Shown here piece after piece: positions 1-8,778 of a stretch of 64,000 bases of DNA. Positions within the stretch are counted from its first letter, which is position 1. Each line of letters begins with the position of its first letter. Under the pieces are notes generated by a model, which did no database searches, was not told where the DNA came from, and worked only from the letters and a program-made list of their open reading frames with translations. The position numbers were made by a program, and so were the translations under genes. Source of the DNA: Sphingobacterium sp. SGR-19. Lineage in GTDB: Bacteria; Bacteroidota; Bacteroidia; Sphingobacteriales; Sphingobacteriaceae. The stretch spans positions 248,001-312,000 of the forward strand of contig NZ_JAAKGS010000003.1 of NCBI RefSeq assembly GCF_011043555.1, given 5' to 3'.

Positions 1-89
1 TCCAGTATTTTAAACCTGTTTTATATCCCTGGGGATCAGCAGCAGACCTAAAAATGAGATTCCCTTTAAAAAAATATACATGTTTTAAC
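1..89 (+). CDS. C-terminal end of a probable outer-membrane beta-barrel protein (partial)
   Basis: The third forward frame is open from the window edge to a TAA at 87-89, giving 28 residues. They end in an alternating hydrophobic stretch with a terminal phenylalanine (DLKMRFPLKKIYMF). A C-terminal amphipathic strand ending in Phe is the usual BAM recognition signal of Gram-negative outer-membrane barrels. A hairpin follows 15 bases after the stop, as expected at a gene end. The first forward frame is also open, to position 51, so the choice of frame is an inference and the family cannot be named. Confidence 0.4.
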
Positions 90-104
90 GGCGTAATATT
101 TTTT

Positions 105-136
105 AATATCTCCTCACATGAGTTTGAGGAGATATT
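105..136 (+). terminator. Hairpin, possible terminator of the truncated first gene
   Basis: A perfect 12-base inverted repeat (105-116 with 125-136, AATATCTCCTCA and its complement) surrounds an 8-base loop. It starts 15 bases after the stop of the partial gene. No long T-run follows on either strand, so it is not a textbook intrinsic terminator. Confidence 0.4.
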
Positions 137-470
137 TGTATACAGTTTCGACAAAAGCGCTTTATTGTACTGATGAAACGCTGTATATTATATAGTGGAA
201 TAGTCGGCACGTTACTGCGAAATACTTCAACAAAAAAGCAGTCGTCTTAAAAGAGAAAATAAGCCTTCATAAAATAATATAAAAAGTTGATAAGATCCAA
301 ATAGACGCTTAAATCGCACATCGATGATTGGGTTGATAAACACCGGAACCTCCTGTCGCTTTATAATGGCTAAACTTATTGTAGTAACATATACTGATAA
401 TTGTGAAGCAAACATCGCTAAATCTAAAGTATGAGCTGTAGAAACGGTTATAAAAAGAAAATTTGATGTA
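137..470. other. Intergenic stretch without a supported gene
   Basis: The only open frame is a 62-codon one on the minus strand (227-415). It has no recognisable domain, promoter or sensible composition, and I do not accept it as a gene. I see no tRNA-like fold, repeat family or riboswitch here. Confidence 0.5.
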
Positions 471-472
471 AA

Positions 473-495
473 AAAAGAGCCTAAAAGGCTCTTTT
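473..495 (-). terminator. Intrinsic terminator of the infC-rpmI-rplT operon
   Basis: A 9-base perfect stem (AAAGAGCC core, arms 473-481 and 487-495) with a 5-base loop lies 36 bases beyond the rplT stop. On the minus strand it runs into a continuous T-tract, which makes it a classic intrinsic terminator. The A/T flanks are symmetrical enough to work in both directions. Confidence 0.85.
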
Positions 496-531
496 CCTAA
501 ATATCTAACAAATTGATAACGGGTTAAAACT

Positions 532-876
532 CTATTTTACGGTATCAATTACGGCTTTAAAAGCATCAGGGTTGTTCATTGCTAAATCAGCCAACACCTT
601 GCGATTTAGACCGATATTTTTAGCATTTAACTTCCCAATCAACTGTGAATACGAAATTCCATGTTGACGAGCACCTGCGTTGATACGCTGAATCCATAAA
701 GCTCTGAACTCGCGTTTTTTGGTTTTACGGTCGCGATAAGCGTATTGTAAACCTTTTTCTACTGTATTTTTAGCAATAGTATAAACTTTGCTTCTTGAAC
801 CGAAATAGCCTTTGGCCATTTTCATGATTCTTTTTCTTCTTCTTCTCGAAGCTACTGCGTTAACCGAACGTGGCAT
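532..876 (-). CDS. rplT: 50S ribosomal protein L20
   Basis: This 114-residue protein is the usual length for L20, a 23S rRNA-binding protein needed early in large-subunit assembly. The N-terminal half is a long, very basic helical extension (the arginine-rich SRRRRKR near residue 10, then KGYFGSRSK). The C-terminal half is the globular domain, with the typical [13 protein letters not shown] segment near residue 65. It is the last gene of the infC-rpmI-rplT order found in most bacteria and is followed by a strong intrinsic terminator. In some phyla L20 represses this operon, but I see no clear L20-binding leader here. Confidence 0.97.
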   Translation of the reverse strand: MPRSVNAVASRRRRKRIMKMAKGYFGSRSKVYTIAKNTVEKGLQYAYRDRKTKKREFRALWIQRINAGARQHGISYSQLIGKLNAKNIGLNRKVLADLAMNNPDAFKAVIDTVK

Positions 877-976
877 ATTATTTTAAATTTAGTTTGGTAT
901 CAGGCGTTACGTTTTTCAGCAATCTTACTACCTAATACCCGGTTAAAAAATTATTATTATAAAATCGAAATAAAAC

Positions 977-1177
977 TTATTTACCGATGCCAAGCATACG
1001 TTTTACGTTGCCCATATCTGCATCAGAAACATAACTTGTTTGTGTCAAATTACGTTTTTGCTTTGTTTCCTTTTTTGTCAAGATATGGCTTTTATAAGCA
1101 CTTTTTCTTGCAATCTTACCTGTTCCAGTCAATTTAAAGCGTTTTTTCGCGCTGGAATTGGTTTTTACTTTTGGCAT
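977..1177 (-). CDS. rpmI: 50S ribosomal protein L35
   Basis: A 66-residue, strongly basic protein with the family signature [15 protein letters not shown] at the N-terminus and SHILTKK near residue 30. L35 is a small structural protein of the large ribosomal subunit. It lies between infC and rplT, 42 bases downstream of infC and about 100 bases upstream of rplT, all on the minus strand, which is the conserved arrangement. Length and sequence are ordinary for the family. Confidence 0.97.
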   Translation of the reverse strand: MPKVKTNSSAKKRFKLTGTGKIARKSAYKSHILTKKETKQKRNLTQTSYVSDADMGNVKRMLGIGK

Positions 1178-1219
1178 AATGAAATTAAATTTTATATCAA
1201 TCTGTTAGATTTTCGTATT

Positions 1220-1783
1220 TTATTTTTTTGGAGCAGTCTTTGGAGCAATCGTTAAAAACATCCGCTTACCTTCAAGTTTAGGCAACAGCTCTACTTTTCC
1301 GTAGTCCTCCAATGCTTGTGCAAAGCGTAATAATAATATTTCACCTTGTTCTTTAAAAACAATGGCACGCCCTTTAAAATGTACGTACGCACGGACTTTC
1401 TCCCCGTTCTCCAAAAACTTGATTGCATGTTTTAGCTTAAACTCGAAATCATGATCATTGGTATTTGGACCAAAACGAATCTCCTTTACAACGGTTTGCT
1501 TGGCATTCGCTTTAATCTCTTTTTGCTTCTTCTTCTGCTCGTATACAAACTTACTGTAATCAATGACCCTACAAACAGGAGGATTGGCATTTGGCGAAAT
1601 CTCCACTAGGTCAAGTTCCAATTCGTCTGCTAATTCTAATGCTTTACGAGTAGGATAAATGCCTTGTTCAACATTATCACCCACCAGACGCACCTCTGGT
1701 ACCCTGATGAATTCGTTAATGCGATGTTCTGGTTCTTTCTTTCTCATTGGCGGTCTAAAACCACCCGATCTTTTTAATGCCAA
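1220..1783 (-). CDS. infC: Translation initiation factor IF-3, TTG start
   Basis: IF-3 binds the 30S subunit, keeps it apart from 50S and checks start codons. The N-domain begins at [10 protein letters not shown] and carries [12 protein letters not shown]; the interdomain region includes [15 protein letters not shown]; the basic C-domain follows. At 187 residues the length is normal. The start is read as TTG at 1781-1783: a stop lies ten codons upstream in frame, no ATG lies between, and the next ATG (residue 13) would cut conserved sequence. The rare start fits the known IF-3 autoregulation through non-AUG codons in other bacteria. It starts 11 bases after the thrS stop, so the two are probably cotranscribed. 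Confidence 0.95.
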   Translation of the reverse strand: MALKRSGGFRPPMRKKEPEHRINEFIRVPEVRLVGDNVEQGIYPTRKALELADELELDLVEISPNANPPVCRVIDYSKFVYEQKKKQKEIKANAKQTVVKEIRFGPNTNDHDFEFKLKHAIKFLENGEKVRAYVHFKGRAIVFKEQGEILLLRFAQALEDYGKVELLPKLEGKRMFLTIAPKTAPKK

Positions 1784-1794
1784 ATGTTTAAATA

Positions 1795-3720
1795 TTAAAC
1801 GGTTATTTCTTTAATTAATAATTCCTTAAATGCTTGTGGACTCATTGAGCCTAAATCTATCGACCCGTGTTTACGAACAGAAACTGTGCCACTTTCGACT
1901 TCTTTCTCCCCTACAATCAACATATAAGGGATTTTTTTCAATTCCGCATCACGAATCTTACGACCAACTTTCTCATCACGAAAGTCAATCAGTCCGCAAA
2001 TATCGGAATTATTTAGCGAATCTAAAAGGTTTTTTGCAGTTTCTTCATATTTTTCAGAGACCGGCAAAATTATAAATTGCTCTGGTGCAAGCCATAAGGG
2101 GAATTGCCCTCCACAATGTTCTATAAGCACCGCAACAAATCGCTCTAATGAACCAAATGGCGCACGGTGTATCATTACAGGACGATGCTTTTGGTTATCG
2201 CTACCTGTATATTCAAGTTCGAAACGCTCAGGCAAATTATAGTCTACTTGAATGGTTCCCAGTTGCCATTTACGCCCCAATGCATCTTTCACCATGAAAT
2301 CTAATTTAGGCCCATAGAATGCTGCTTCTCCATACTCTACAACCGTGCGGAGCCCTTTCTCTGTTGCAGCGTTTATAATAGCCGCTTCTGCAAGATCCCA
2401 ATTTTCATCGGTACCGATATATTTTGCTTTATTCTCCGGATCACGTAAGGAAACCTGTGCCGTATAATCATCAAATCCCAATGCTCCGAAAACGTATAAA
2501 ACGAGGTCAATCACTTTTTTGAATTCCTCTCTAACCTGATCGGGTCGGCAAAACAAATGCGCATCGTCTTGCGTAAACCCACGTACCCGTGTTAATCCGT
2601 GCAACTCGCCGGATTGTTCATAGCGATAAACTGTACCAAATTCCGCATAACGAACGGGTAGATCTTTGTACGAACGAGGTTTTGTTTTATAAATCTCACA
2701 GTGATGCGGACAGTTCATTGGCTTTAAAAAGAATTCCTCCCCCTCGACCGGTGTTTGGATAGGCTGAAACGCATCTGCGCCATATTTTTCGTAATGACCC
2801 GAAGTGATGTACAGCTGTTTATGGCCAATATGTGGTGTCACTACCGGTTCATAGCCAGCTTTTATTTGTGCCCGTTGTAAGAAGTCTTGCAATTTTTGAC
2901 GTAAAGCGGTGCCTTTAGGTAACCAAAGCGGTAACCCCGCCCCTACTTTTTCCGAAAACGCAAACAGTTCCAACTCTTTTCCAAGCTTACGGTGGTCACG
3001 TTTCTTTGCTTCCTCGATAAATTTTAAATACTCTGTCAGCTCAGATGCTTTTGGAAAACTGACCCCATATATGCGGGTAAGTTGCTTACGTGTTTCATCT
3101 CCACGCCAATATGCTCCCGCCACATTTGTCAATTTAATTGCCTTGATAACACCCGTGTGCGGAATATGTGGTCCTCGACAAAGGTCTGTAAAATTACCCT
3201 GTGTATAGAAAGTAATTTTACCATCCTCCAAATCCTTGATCAAATCCAGCTTATACTCATCACCTTTCTGTGTGAAATACGCCAAAGCATCCGCCTTCGA
3301 AACCGACTTACGTTCAAACGTTTCTTTTTGCTTTGCCAGTTCCAACATCTTATCTTCAATCTGCTTGAAGTCGTCGGAAGAAAACTCGCGGTCGCCAAAA
3401 TCCACATCGTAATAGAATCCTGTCTCAATTGCCGGGCCTATACCGAATTTTATCCCTGGGTACAACACCTCCAAAGCCTCTGCCAATAAATGGGCAGATG
3501 AATGCCAAAAGGTGGATTTTCCTTTATCATCATTCCAGGTCAATAATTTAACAGAGGCATCCTCTTCTATCGCTCTCGAAGCATCCCATACTTCACCGTT
3601 CACCTCGGCGCCTAATACATTTCTGGCCAAACCTTCGGAAATCGATTGGGCTATCTGCATCGCAGTCGTTCCCTTTTCATACTGACGGACAGATCCGTCA
3701 GGCAGTGTAATGCTAATCAT
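1795..3720 (-). CDS. thrS: Threonine--tRNA ligase
   Basis: Class II synthetase that charges tRNA-Thr in the cytoplasm. The 641 residues show the TGS domain (about 1-60), the editing domain with HSSAHLL near residue 73, the catalytic core and the anticodon-binding domain (last 100 residues). The zinc ligands are visible as Cys337 in MNCPHH, His388 in QDDAHLF and the histidine of MIHRAPFGS near 515, matching the E. coli enzyme. It opens the minus-strand thrS-infC-rpmI-rplT cluster, an arrangement shared by many bacteria. No T-box leader is seen in the 217 bases upstream, consistent with the phylum. Confidence 0.97.
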   Translation of the reverse strand: MISITLPDGSVRQYEKGTTAMQIAQSISEGLARNVLGAEVNGEVWDASRAIEEDASVKLLTWNDDKGKSTFWHSSAHLLAEALEVLYPGIKFGIGPAIETGFYYDVDFGDREFSSDDFKQIEDKMLELAKQKETFERKSVSKADALAYFTQKGDEYKLDLIKDLEDGKITFYTQGNFTDLCRGPHIPHTGVIKAIKLTNVAGAYWRGDETRKQLTRIYGVSFPKASELTEYLKFIEEAKKRDHRKLGKELELFAFSEKVGAGLPLWLPKGTALRQKLQDFLQRAQIKAGYEPVVTPHIGHKQLYITSGHYEKYGADAFQPIQTPVEGEEFFLKPMNCPHHCEIYKTKPRSYKDLPVRYAEFGTVYRYEQSGELHGLTRVRGFTQDDAHLFCRPDQVREEFKKVIDLVLYVFGALGFDDYTAQVSLRDPENKAKYIGTDENWDLAEAAIINAATEKGLRTVVEYGEAAFYGPKLDFMVKDALGRKWQLGTIQVDYNLPERFELEYTGSDNQKHRPVMIHRAPFGSLERFVAVLIEHCGGQFPLWLAPEQFIILPVSEKYEETAKNLLDSLNNSDICGLIDFRDEKVGRKIRDAELKKIPYMLIVGEKEVESGTVSVRKHGSIDLGSMSPQAFKELLIKEITV

Positions 3721-3909
3721 CTACGAATATGATTTTAATTTATTAAAAAATTGAAGTTTAACTATTTACAGACAGCCAGCATACTACGCTGTAAATTATC
3801 TATAAGTTCGAACGCAAAGATATTCAATATATATAAGAAACGGAAGTCGTTTTTGTATAGGAGACATCTATAGGGAAATACATACATACACGTGTCCGTC
3901 TTTTTTTCG

Positions 3910-3917
3910 TACCTTTG
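3910..3917 (+). promoter_or_regulatory. Bacteroidota -7 promoter element for queE
   Basis: TACCTTTG matches TAnnTTTG exactly and ends 20 bases before the queE ATG. No clear TTG stands at the -33 position. This is a motif match only. Confidence 0.55.
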
Positions 3918-3937
3918 TCCTCTCAAAGGAAAAAGCA

Positions 3938-4561
3938 ATGTCAAATCAAGTTCCGGAAGACGGCACACTACTTCCTCTCATGGAAGAATTCTACACGATA
4001 CAAGGCGAAGGATACCATACTGGAAAAGCGGCATATTTCATTCGTTTAGGAGGTTGTGATGTGGGATGCCATTGGTGTGACGTCAAAGAAAGTTGGAACG
4101 CAGAACTGCACCCACTAACGTCAGCAGATGCCATTATAGAAAATGCAAAAAAATTCCCTGCAAAAACAGTTGTTATTACAGGAGGAGAACCCCTACTCTA
4201 CAATTTAGACTACCTCACAAAAGGGTTAAAGGAAGCAGGCATACAGACATTTATAGAAACCTCAGGTGCTTATCCGCTATCTGGTTATTGGGATTGGATA
4301 TGTTTATCTCCAAAAAAATTCAAAGGCCCACGCCCTGATGTGTTGAATGCTGCAGGCGAATTAAAAGTAATTGTTTTCAATAAAAGCGATTTCCAATGGG
4401 CAGAAGAACACGCCAGATTTGTCGGCAAAAACTGTAAGCTATATTTACAGCCGGAATGGTCTAAAACCACAGAAATGACACCCCTGATTATTGAATACGT
4501 AAAAGATAATCCGCAGTGGGAAATTTCCCTTCAAACGCATAAGTATCTGAATATACCGTAA
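3938..4561 (+). CDS. queE: 7-carboxy-7-deazaguanine synthase (radical SAM)
   Basis: QueE converts 6-carboxy-tetrahydropterin to 7-carboxy-7-deazaguanine, the ring-contraction step of queuosine precursor synthesis. It uses S-adenosylmethionine and a 4Fe-4S cluster. The family hallmark is the cluster motif CDVGCHWC (Cys40, Cys44, Cys47), preceded by FYTIQGEGYHTG and followed by TGGEPLLY near residue 80. At 207 residues it has the compact length of the family. The other queuosine genes (queC, queD, queF) are not in this window. It converges on the next gene with only 5 bases between the stops. Confidence 0.95.
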   Translation: MSNQVPEDGTLLPLMEEFYTIQGEGYHTGKAAYFIRLGGCDVGCHWCDVKESWNAELHPLTSADAIIENAKKFPAKTVVITGGEPLLYNLDYLTKGLKEAGIQTFIETSGAYPLSGYWDWICLSPKKFKGPRPDVLNAAGELKVIVFNKSDFQWAEEHARFVGKNCKLYLQPEWSKTTEMTPLIIEYVKDNPQWEISLQTHKYLNIP

Positions 4562-4566
4562 GCATT

Positions 4567-5637
4567 TCACAACTTCACCATCCCACCCGTCTTAACGGAT
4601 TCATCGCAGGCAAAAGCAATTCTTAAACTGTTAACGGCATCTTCCATCGATTTGGACAAATCCAGATCCTCGCGTATTGACTGTAAAAAATGCAATTGCT
4701 CCCTGTCGCATAGTTCCTGATGGGATGGCTCATCAGTTAAATCTATCCATTCATCGGGTCTAATAAACTTATTGTTGCTGTCGATATCAGCATAATGCAC
4801 ACGTAAAGATTCTGTTTGGGTATGAGCTTCTACAGAATCAGATTGACCTTTTGCCCCAGCTTTATTAGCGACAATAGAGACCGCACCTTTAGGCCCAATC
4901 ACATCTTTGACAAAAAAAGCCGTTTCGCTTATCATCGGTCCCCACCCAGCTTCATACCAACCTACAGAGCCATCATCAAAATGAATCTGTAGCTGTCCGT
5001 AGTTATAGTTATCCAATGGTATATCATCCGTTAAACGGGCGCCTATAGCAGATACCCGAATGGGGCGAGCTTCCGTCATCTGACACATCACGTCGATATA
5101 ATGTACACCACAGTCTACAATAGGACTCAAACTCTTCATTAAATTCCGATGTACATCCCACATATATCCCTGACTTTGCTGATTTAAATTCATACGAAAC
5201 ACCAATGGGTTGCCCAATGTTTTTCCTATTTCTATAAATTTGATCCAAGAGGGGTGATAACGAAGAATATAACCAATTACTAACTTCTTACCCGATTCCT
5301 TAGCTGCTTGAACCACCCGTTCAGCCCCCACAACACTATCAGCTAACGGCTTTTCGATGAAAACATGTGCTCCGGCCGAAAACGCCTTTAATGCATACTC
5401 TTCATGTGTATCGGGATATGTCGCAATACATACCGCGTCCGGTTCTGTTTGGCTCAAAGCATCATCATAATGATCAAATGTCGGATAAGCCGCCTCAAGC
5501 ATGGTGTTAACACGATGTTTACTATCTCCTCTGGACACCAACCCAACAATCTCAAACCCTGCTAATTTATGATAAGCGGCAGCATGCGATGCTCCCATAT
5601 TACCACAACCTACAACCAATATCCTTATTTGTTCCAT
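4567..5637 (-). CDS. Gfo/Idh/MocA-family oxidoreductase, cytoplasmic
   Basis: NAD(P)-dependent sugar or cyclitol dehydrogenase family. The Rossmann motif VVGCGNMGASH lies at residues 8-18, and the EKPLAD motif near residue 95 carries the conserved catalytic lysine. The C-terminal half is the alpha/beta substrate domain, with VDCGVHYIDVM. There is no signal peptide. It starts 2 bases after the stop of the related upstream gene (5640-6917), so the two are surely translated from one message. The substrate cannot be told from sequence; in Bacteroidota such pairs often act in glycan or inositol metabolism. Confidence 0.9.
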   Translation of the reverse strand: MEQIRILVVGCGNMGASHAAAYHKLAGFEIVGLVSRGDSKHRVNTMLEAAYPTFDHYDDALSQTEPDAVCIATYPDTHEEYALKAFSAGAHVFIEKPLADSVVGAERVVQAAKESGKKLVIGYILRYHPSWIKFIEIGKTLGNPLVFRMNLNQQSQGYMWDVHRNLMKSLSPIVDCGVHYIDVMCQMTEARPIRVSAIGARLTDDIPLDNYNYGQLQIHFDDGSVGWYEAGWGPMISETAFFVKDVIGPKGAVSIVANKAGAKGQSDSVEAHTQTESLRVHYADIDSNNKFIRPDEWIDLTDEPSHQELCDREQLHFLQSIREDLDLSKSMEDAVNSLRIAFACDESVKTGGMVKL

Positions 5638-5639
5638 CG

Positions 5640-6917
5640 CTACGTAAACTTATAATGACCGGGTCTCGGAATTGCTAATTCATCTATTTTCATGTCCCAG
5701 TGATAGTCCTCCACAGGTGGCCCCAAAACTTCTTCCGAATGGATAACCTCATCGTAGGACAACGTTCTGCCCGAATATGTTGACAATCTCGCCCAAATCG
5801 CCATTAGCGTTGAGGTTATCATGAAATCACCATCATTGATGACTTGCTTCTCTTTTATCGCCTTAAACAGTTCATCATGTTGTGTTTGGTACATATTGTT
5901 GAGACGTTCGGTATTATGCCAAGGTTGATCCCCAAAAATCTCATAGTTGGTATTAATTCCGACCTTCATGTATCCCTTTGTTCCCATGGCTTCTACCGTA
6001 TTGCGTGGTGTTGTTCCATTCTGCTGTCGACCAAAATGGAAACTTCGGAATCCATTTTCGTATTCATATTCAACAGCGAAATGATCATAAACATTTCCAT
6101 ACTTATTCCATGGACGGCTTTGACGCCCACCTGTGGCAGTCACCTTTTGTGGAAGTTCATTATTCAATATCCACGACATATAATCTACACTGTGTATCGT
6201 CTGTTCGACAATCATATCACCTGAATATCGTTGGTAATAGTACCAATTTCTTAATTGATAGGCTAAATCATTCCATTCTGGTTGTCTTTCTTTATAACTT
6301 AGCTCACCACCGTGGCGAAACGAAGAAATAGCTTTGATTTCTCCGATAGCGCCATCATGCACACGGGAAATAATCTCTCTATTTGGGAAGGAATAGCGGA
6401 AGCAAAATCCACTAACCAAACACAATTTCTTTTCTTTTGCCAACTTGATGGCCGCTTCCACTTGGTGGAGTCCAGGTATATCCACGGCCACGGGTTTCTC
6501 ACAGAAAACATGCTTGCCATGTTTGACGGCCAACGCCAAATGGGCAGGTCTAAAATTCGGCGGTGTGCACAATAACACAACGTCCACTTTCGATTTAATC
6601 AGTTTTTCATAAGCGTCAAAACCGAGATAGGAGGTCTTTTCCGTTACGGTTATACGATCACCATACTTTTGTTTTAAAGCTGATAACGTGTTGTTCAGGT
6701 TATCTTCAAAAATATCTGCCAACGCGGTTACCTGTACATCGGGATCTGCTGCCAGCGCTTGAAATACCGCTCCTGTTCCTCTTCCTCCACATCCGATCAA
6801 TCCAACGCGAATGTTTTTTTTCTTTGTTTCTGCAGCGGCTCCAAATATAGGGGTACTCATAGCTGTCGAGCCGATAACCAGTCCGCTATTCTTGATAAAA
6901 TCTCTACGATTAATCAT
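5640..6917 (-). CDS. Gfo/Idh/MocA-family oxidoreductase with Tat signal
   Basis: A 425-residue oxidoreductase whose N-terminus has a twin-arginine export signal (INRRDFIKNSG, then a hydrophobic stretch and an AAA cleavage region near 28). It is therefore probably folded with its cofactor in the cytoplasm and exported to the periplasm. The Rossmann motif LIGCGGRGTG is near residue 40 and CEKPVAVD near 140. The length is typical of the exported Bacteroidota subfamily, some of whose members act on glycosides. It is the first gene of a two-gene unit with the cytoplasmic paralogue and is divergent from the DUF819 gene. Confidence 0.9.
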   Translation of the reverse strand: MINRRDFIKNSGLVIGSTAMSTPIFGAAAETKKKNIRVGLIGCGGRGTGAVFQALAADPDVQVTALADIFEDNLNNTLSALKQKYGDRITVTEKTSYLGFDAYEKLIKSKVDVVLLCTPPNFRPAHLALAVKHGKHVFCEKPVAVDIPGLHQVEAAIKLAKEKKLCLVSGFCFRYSFPNREIISRVHDGAIGEIKAISSFRHGGELSYKERQPEWNDLAYQLRNWYYYQRYSGDMIVEQTIHSVDYMSWILNNELPQKVTATGGRQSRPWNKYGNVYDHFAVEYEYENGFRSFHFGRQQNGTTPRNTVEAMGTKGYMKVGINTNYEIFGDQPWHNTERLNNMYQTQHDELFKAIKEKQVINDGDFMITSTLMAIWARLSTYSGRTLSYDEVIHSEEVLGPPVEDYHWDMKIDELAIPRPGHYKFT

Positions 6918-6983
6918 CTTATGTGTTATGGTTTCAAAAAAGAATATATAAATTCACGAGCAATTTAGCAATTACCACAAAAT

Positions 6984-8249
6984 ATGCAAAATGCTATCAG
7001 AGAAGTTACACCACTTATCACGGATAATGCCGCTGTACTGGGGTTATTAATGGTCGTCTTAGGTATCGTATTTTATACGGCAAACCTCAAAAATAAATAT
7101 ATAGCAAAGTTTTATTCAGTTATTCCACCGTTGTTACTTTGTTATTTTATTCCTGGGCTGCTTAATTCCGCCAATATTATAGATGGAGAAAATTCTCCCC
7201 TTACTGGTATCGGTAGTCGTTTCTTTCTCCCGTCGTGTTTGATTCTTTTTACTTTAAATCTGAATCTGAAAGAAATGTGGAATCTACGCAAACGAGCTGG
7301 TTTGATGTTCTTGACCGGCACAGTAGGTATTGTATTGGGTGGACCAATTGCTGTTTGGATTACCTCGCTGTTTGCTCCCCAAATAGTAGGTGGTGCCGGC
7401 CCCGATGAAGTATGGCGTGGATTGGGTACACTAGCGGGATCTTGGATTGGCGGAAGTGCGAACCAAGTAGCTCTTAAAGAAATACTACAGCCCTCCCCAA
7501 GATTGTTTTCTTCTATCATTGCTGTAGATGTATTTGTTGCCTATATATGGATGGCTTTCCTGCTATATGGAGCAACCAAACAACAAAAATTCAATCAGTT
7601 TTTTAATGCAGACGCTTCGGATGTAGAAGCGCTGACCAAAAGGATGGACGAACAACAAAAGACAAACAGCCATATACCCGATACAAAAGATTTTATTATT
7701 ATGTTATCCCTTGCTTTGGGCGGAACGGGTCTTGCGTCATTATTGGCAGATCCGATAGCGTCATATATGACAATCAACTTCCCTGAATTGGAAAAATTTT
7801 CGTTGACCAACAGCTTCTTTTGGATAGTTTTGGTCGCGACGCTGATAGGGATTGCACTCTCCTTTACACCGGCGCGCAAATTGGAAAATGCGGGAGCTTC
7901 CAAATTAGGAACAACGCTACTCTATATGTTGATTGTAACGATCGGTATGCAAATGGATATCACAGCTATCTTGGAAAACCCTGGCCTATTTATCGTAGGA
8001 ATTATTTGGATCAGTATACATGCATTACTTCTACTGTTAGTTGGCACATTGATCAAAGCCCCCTTCTTCTATTTCGCCGTAGGTAGCATGTCGAATGTGG
8101 GAGGCGTCGCTTCCGCCACCGTGACCTCGGCAGCTTTTCATCCCTCTCTTGTTTCTGTAGGGGTTATCCTATCCGTATTCAGCTATGCTATTGGCACATA
8201 CGCCGGATGGTTAACAGCGATACTAATGCAATTGGTTTCTCCTAGCTAG
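6984..8249 (+). CDS. DUF819 family integral membrane protein
   Basis: A 421-residue polytopic inner-membrane protein with about ten or eleven hydrophobic segments. Glycine-rich stretches typical of DUF819 (YjcL-like) proteins are present, including GSWIGGSANQ near residue 155 and GSMSNVGGVASA near 370. The two halves look like inverted repeats, a common transporter architecture. No transported substrate is established for the family to my knowledge. It is divergent from the two oxidoreductase genes, 66 bases away. A link with them is possible but unproven. Confidence 0.88.
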   Translation: MQNAIREVTPLITDNAAVLGLLMVVLGIVFYTANLKNKYIAKFYSVIPPLLLCYFIPGLLNSANIIDGENSPLTGIGSRFFLPSCLILFTLNLNLKEMWNLRKRAGLMFLTGTVGIVLGGPIAVWITSLFAPQIVGGAGPDEVWRGLGTLAGSWIGGSANQVALKEILQPSPRLFSSIIAVDVFVAYIWMAFLLYGATKQQKFNQFFNADASDVEALTKRMDEQQKTNSHIPDTKDFIIMLSLALGGTGLASLLADPIASYMTINFPELEKFSLTNSFFWIVLVATLIGIALSFTPARKLENAGASKLGTTLLYMLIVTIGMQMDITAILENPGLFIVGIIWISIHALLLLLVGTLIKAPFFYFAVGSMSNVGGVASATVTSAAFHPSLVSVGVILSVFSYAIGTYAGWLTAILMQLVSPS

Positions 8250-8298
8250 ATGTTAGGAGCTGAGGGTTAGGAGATTGAATTACGAATAACAAATACAT

Positions 8299-8742
8299 AT
8301 GGAACAAAATATCTATTACGAAGGACAGGTGCTTTGGGCTCAATTGGATCCAAACATGCACCTTAGACATTCCGCATATGCTGATTTTTGTGCACAAGCA
8401 CGGAGCAATATGATGACCCAAGCCGGGCTGTCGCTTGAAGAATTTGCCAAATATCATATCGGTCCTATTTTATTTCGGGAAGAGCTCGTATATTACCGAG
8501 AAATCGGACTTAACGAGCGTATATCCGTAAAGGTCGAAATGACAAAGCTTAACCTTAAAAATTTTCGATTCTCTTTTCGTCATGAGATTTACAAAGAGAA
8601 TGGCATAAAGGCAGCAACCGTGGATATTGACGGCGCTTGGTTAGATCTTCAAAAACGAAAACTAACAACTATTCCCGATACCTGGCATTCCGTTTTCGGT
8701 GCTATTCCAAAAGCCGAAAATTATGTAGAAACAACAGAATAA
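8299..8742 (+). CDS. Acyl-CoA thioesterase family protein (hotdog fold)
   Basis: A 147-residue single hotdog-domain protein of the 4-hydroxybenzoyl-CoA thioesterase/YbgC type. The segment LDPNMHLRHSAYADF at residues 17-31 corresponds to the family active-site region (normally D-x-x-x-H-x-x-N), with Asp18 and His22 kept. The remainder has the expected REELVYYREI and VKVEMTKL strands. Family members hydrolyse acyl-CoA thioesters, and the chain length cannot be predicted. It stands alone on the plus strand after the DUF819 gene and converges with the nitrilase fusion gene. Confidence 0.85.
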   Translation: MEQNIYYEGQVLWAQLDPNMHLRHSAYADFCAQARSNMMTQAGLSLEEFAKYHIGPILFREELVYYREIGLNERISVKVEMTKLNLKNFRFSFRHEIYKENGIKAATVDIDGAWLDLQKRKLTTIPDTWHSVFGAIPKAENYVETTE

Positions 8743-8750
8743 TCATAGCG

Positions 8751-8778
8751 GTGAATCTCCTTATTTCAGGAGATTCAC
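8751..8778. terminator. Hairpin between convergent genes
   Basis: A perfect 10-base stem (GTGAATCTCC, 8751-8760, with 8769-8778) has an 8-base loop. The right arm lies inside the last codons of the minus-strand nitrilase gene. There is no T-run, so its role as a shared terminator is only probable. Confidence 0.45.

Noticed and set aside
227..415. A 62-codon frame on the minus strand near the left edge
   Set aside because: No promoter, no recognised family, and the composition is typical of random AT-rich sequence.
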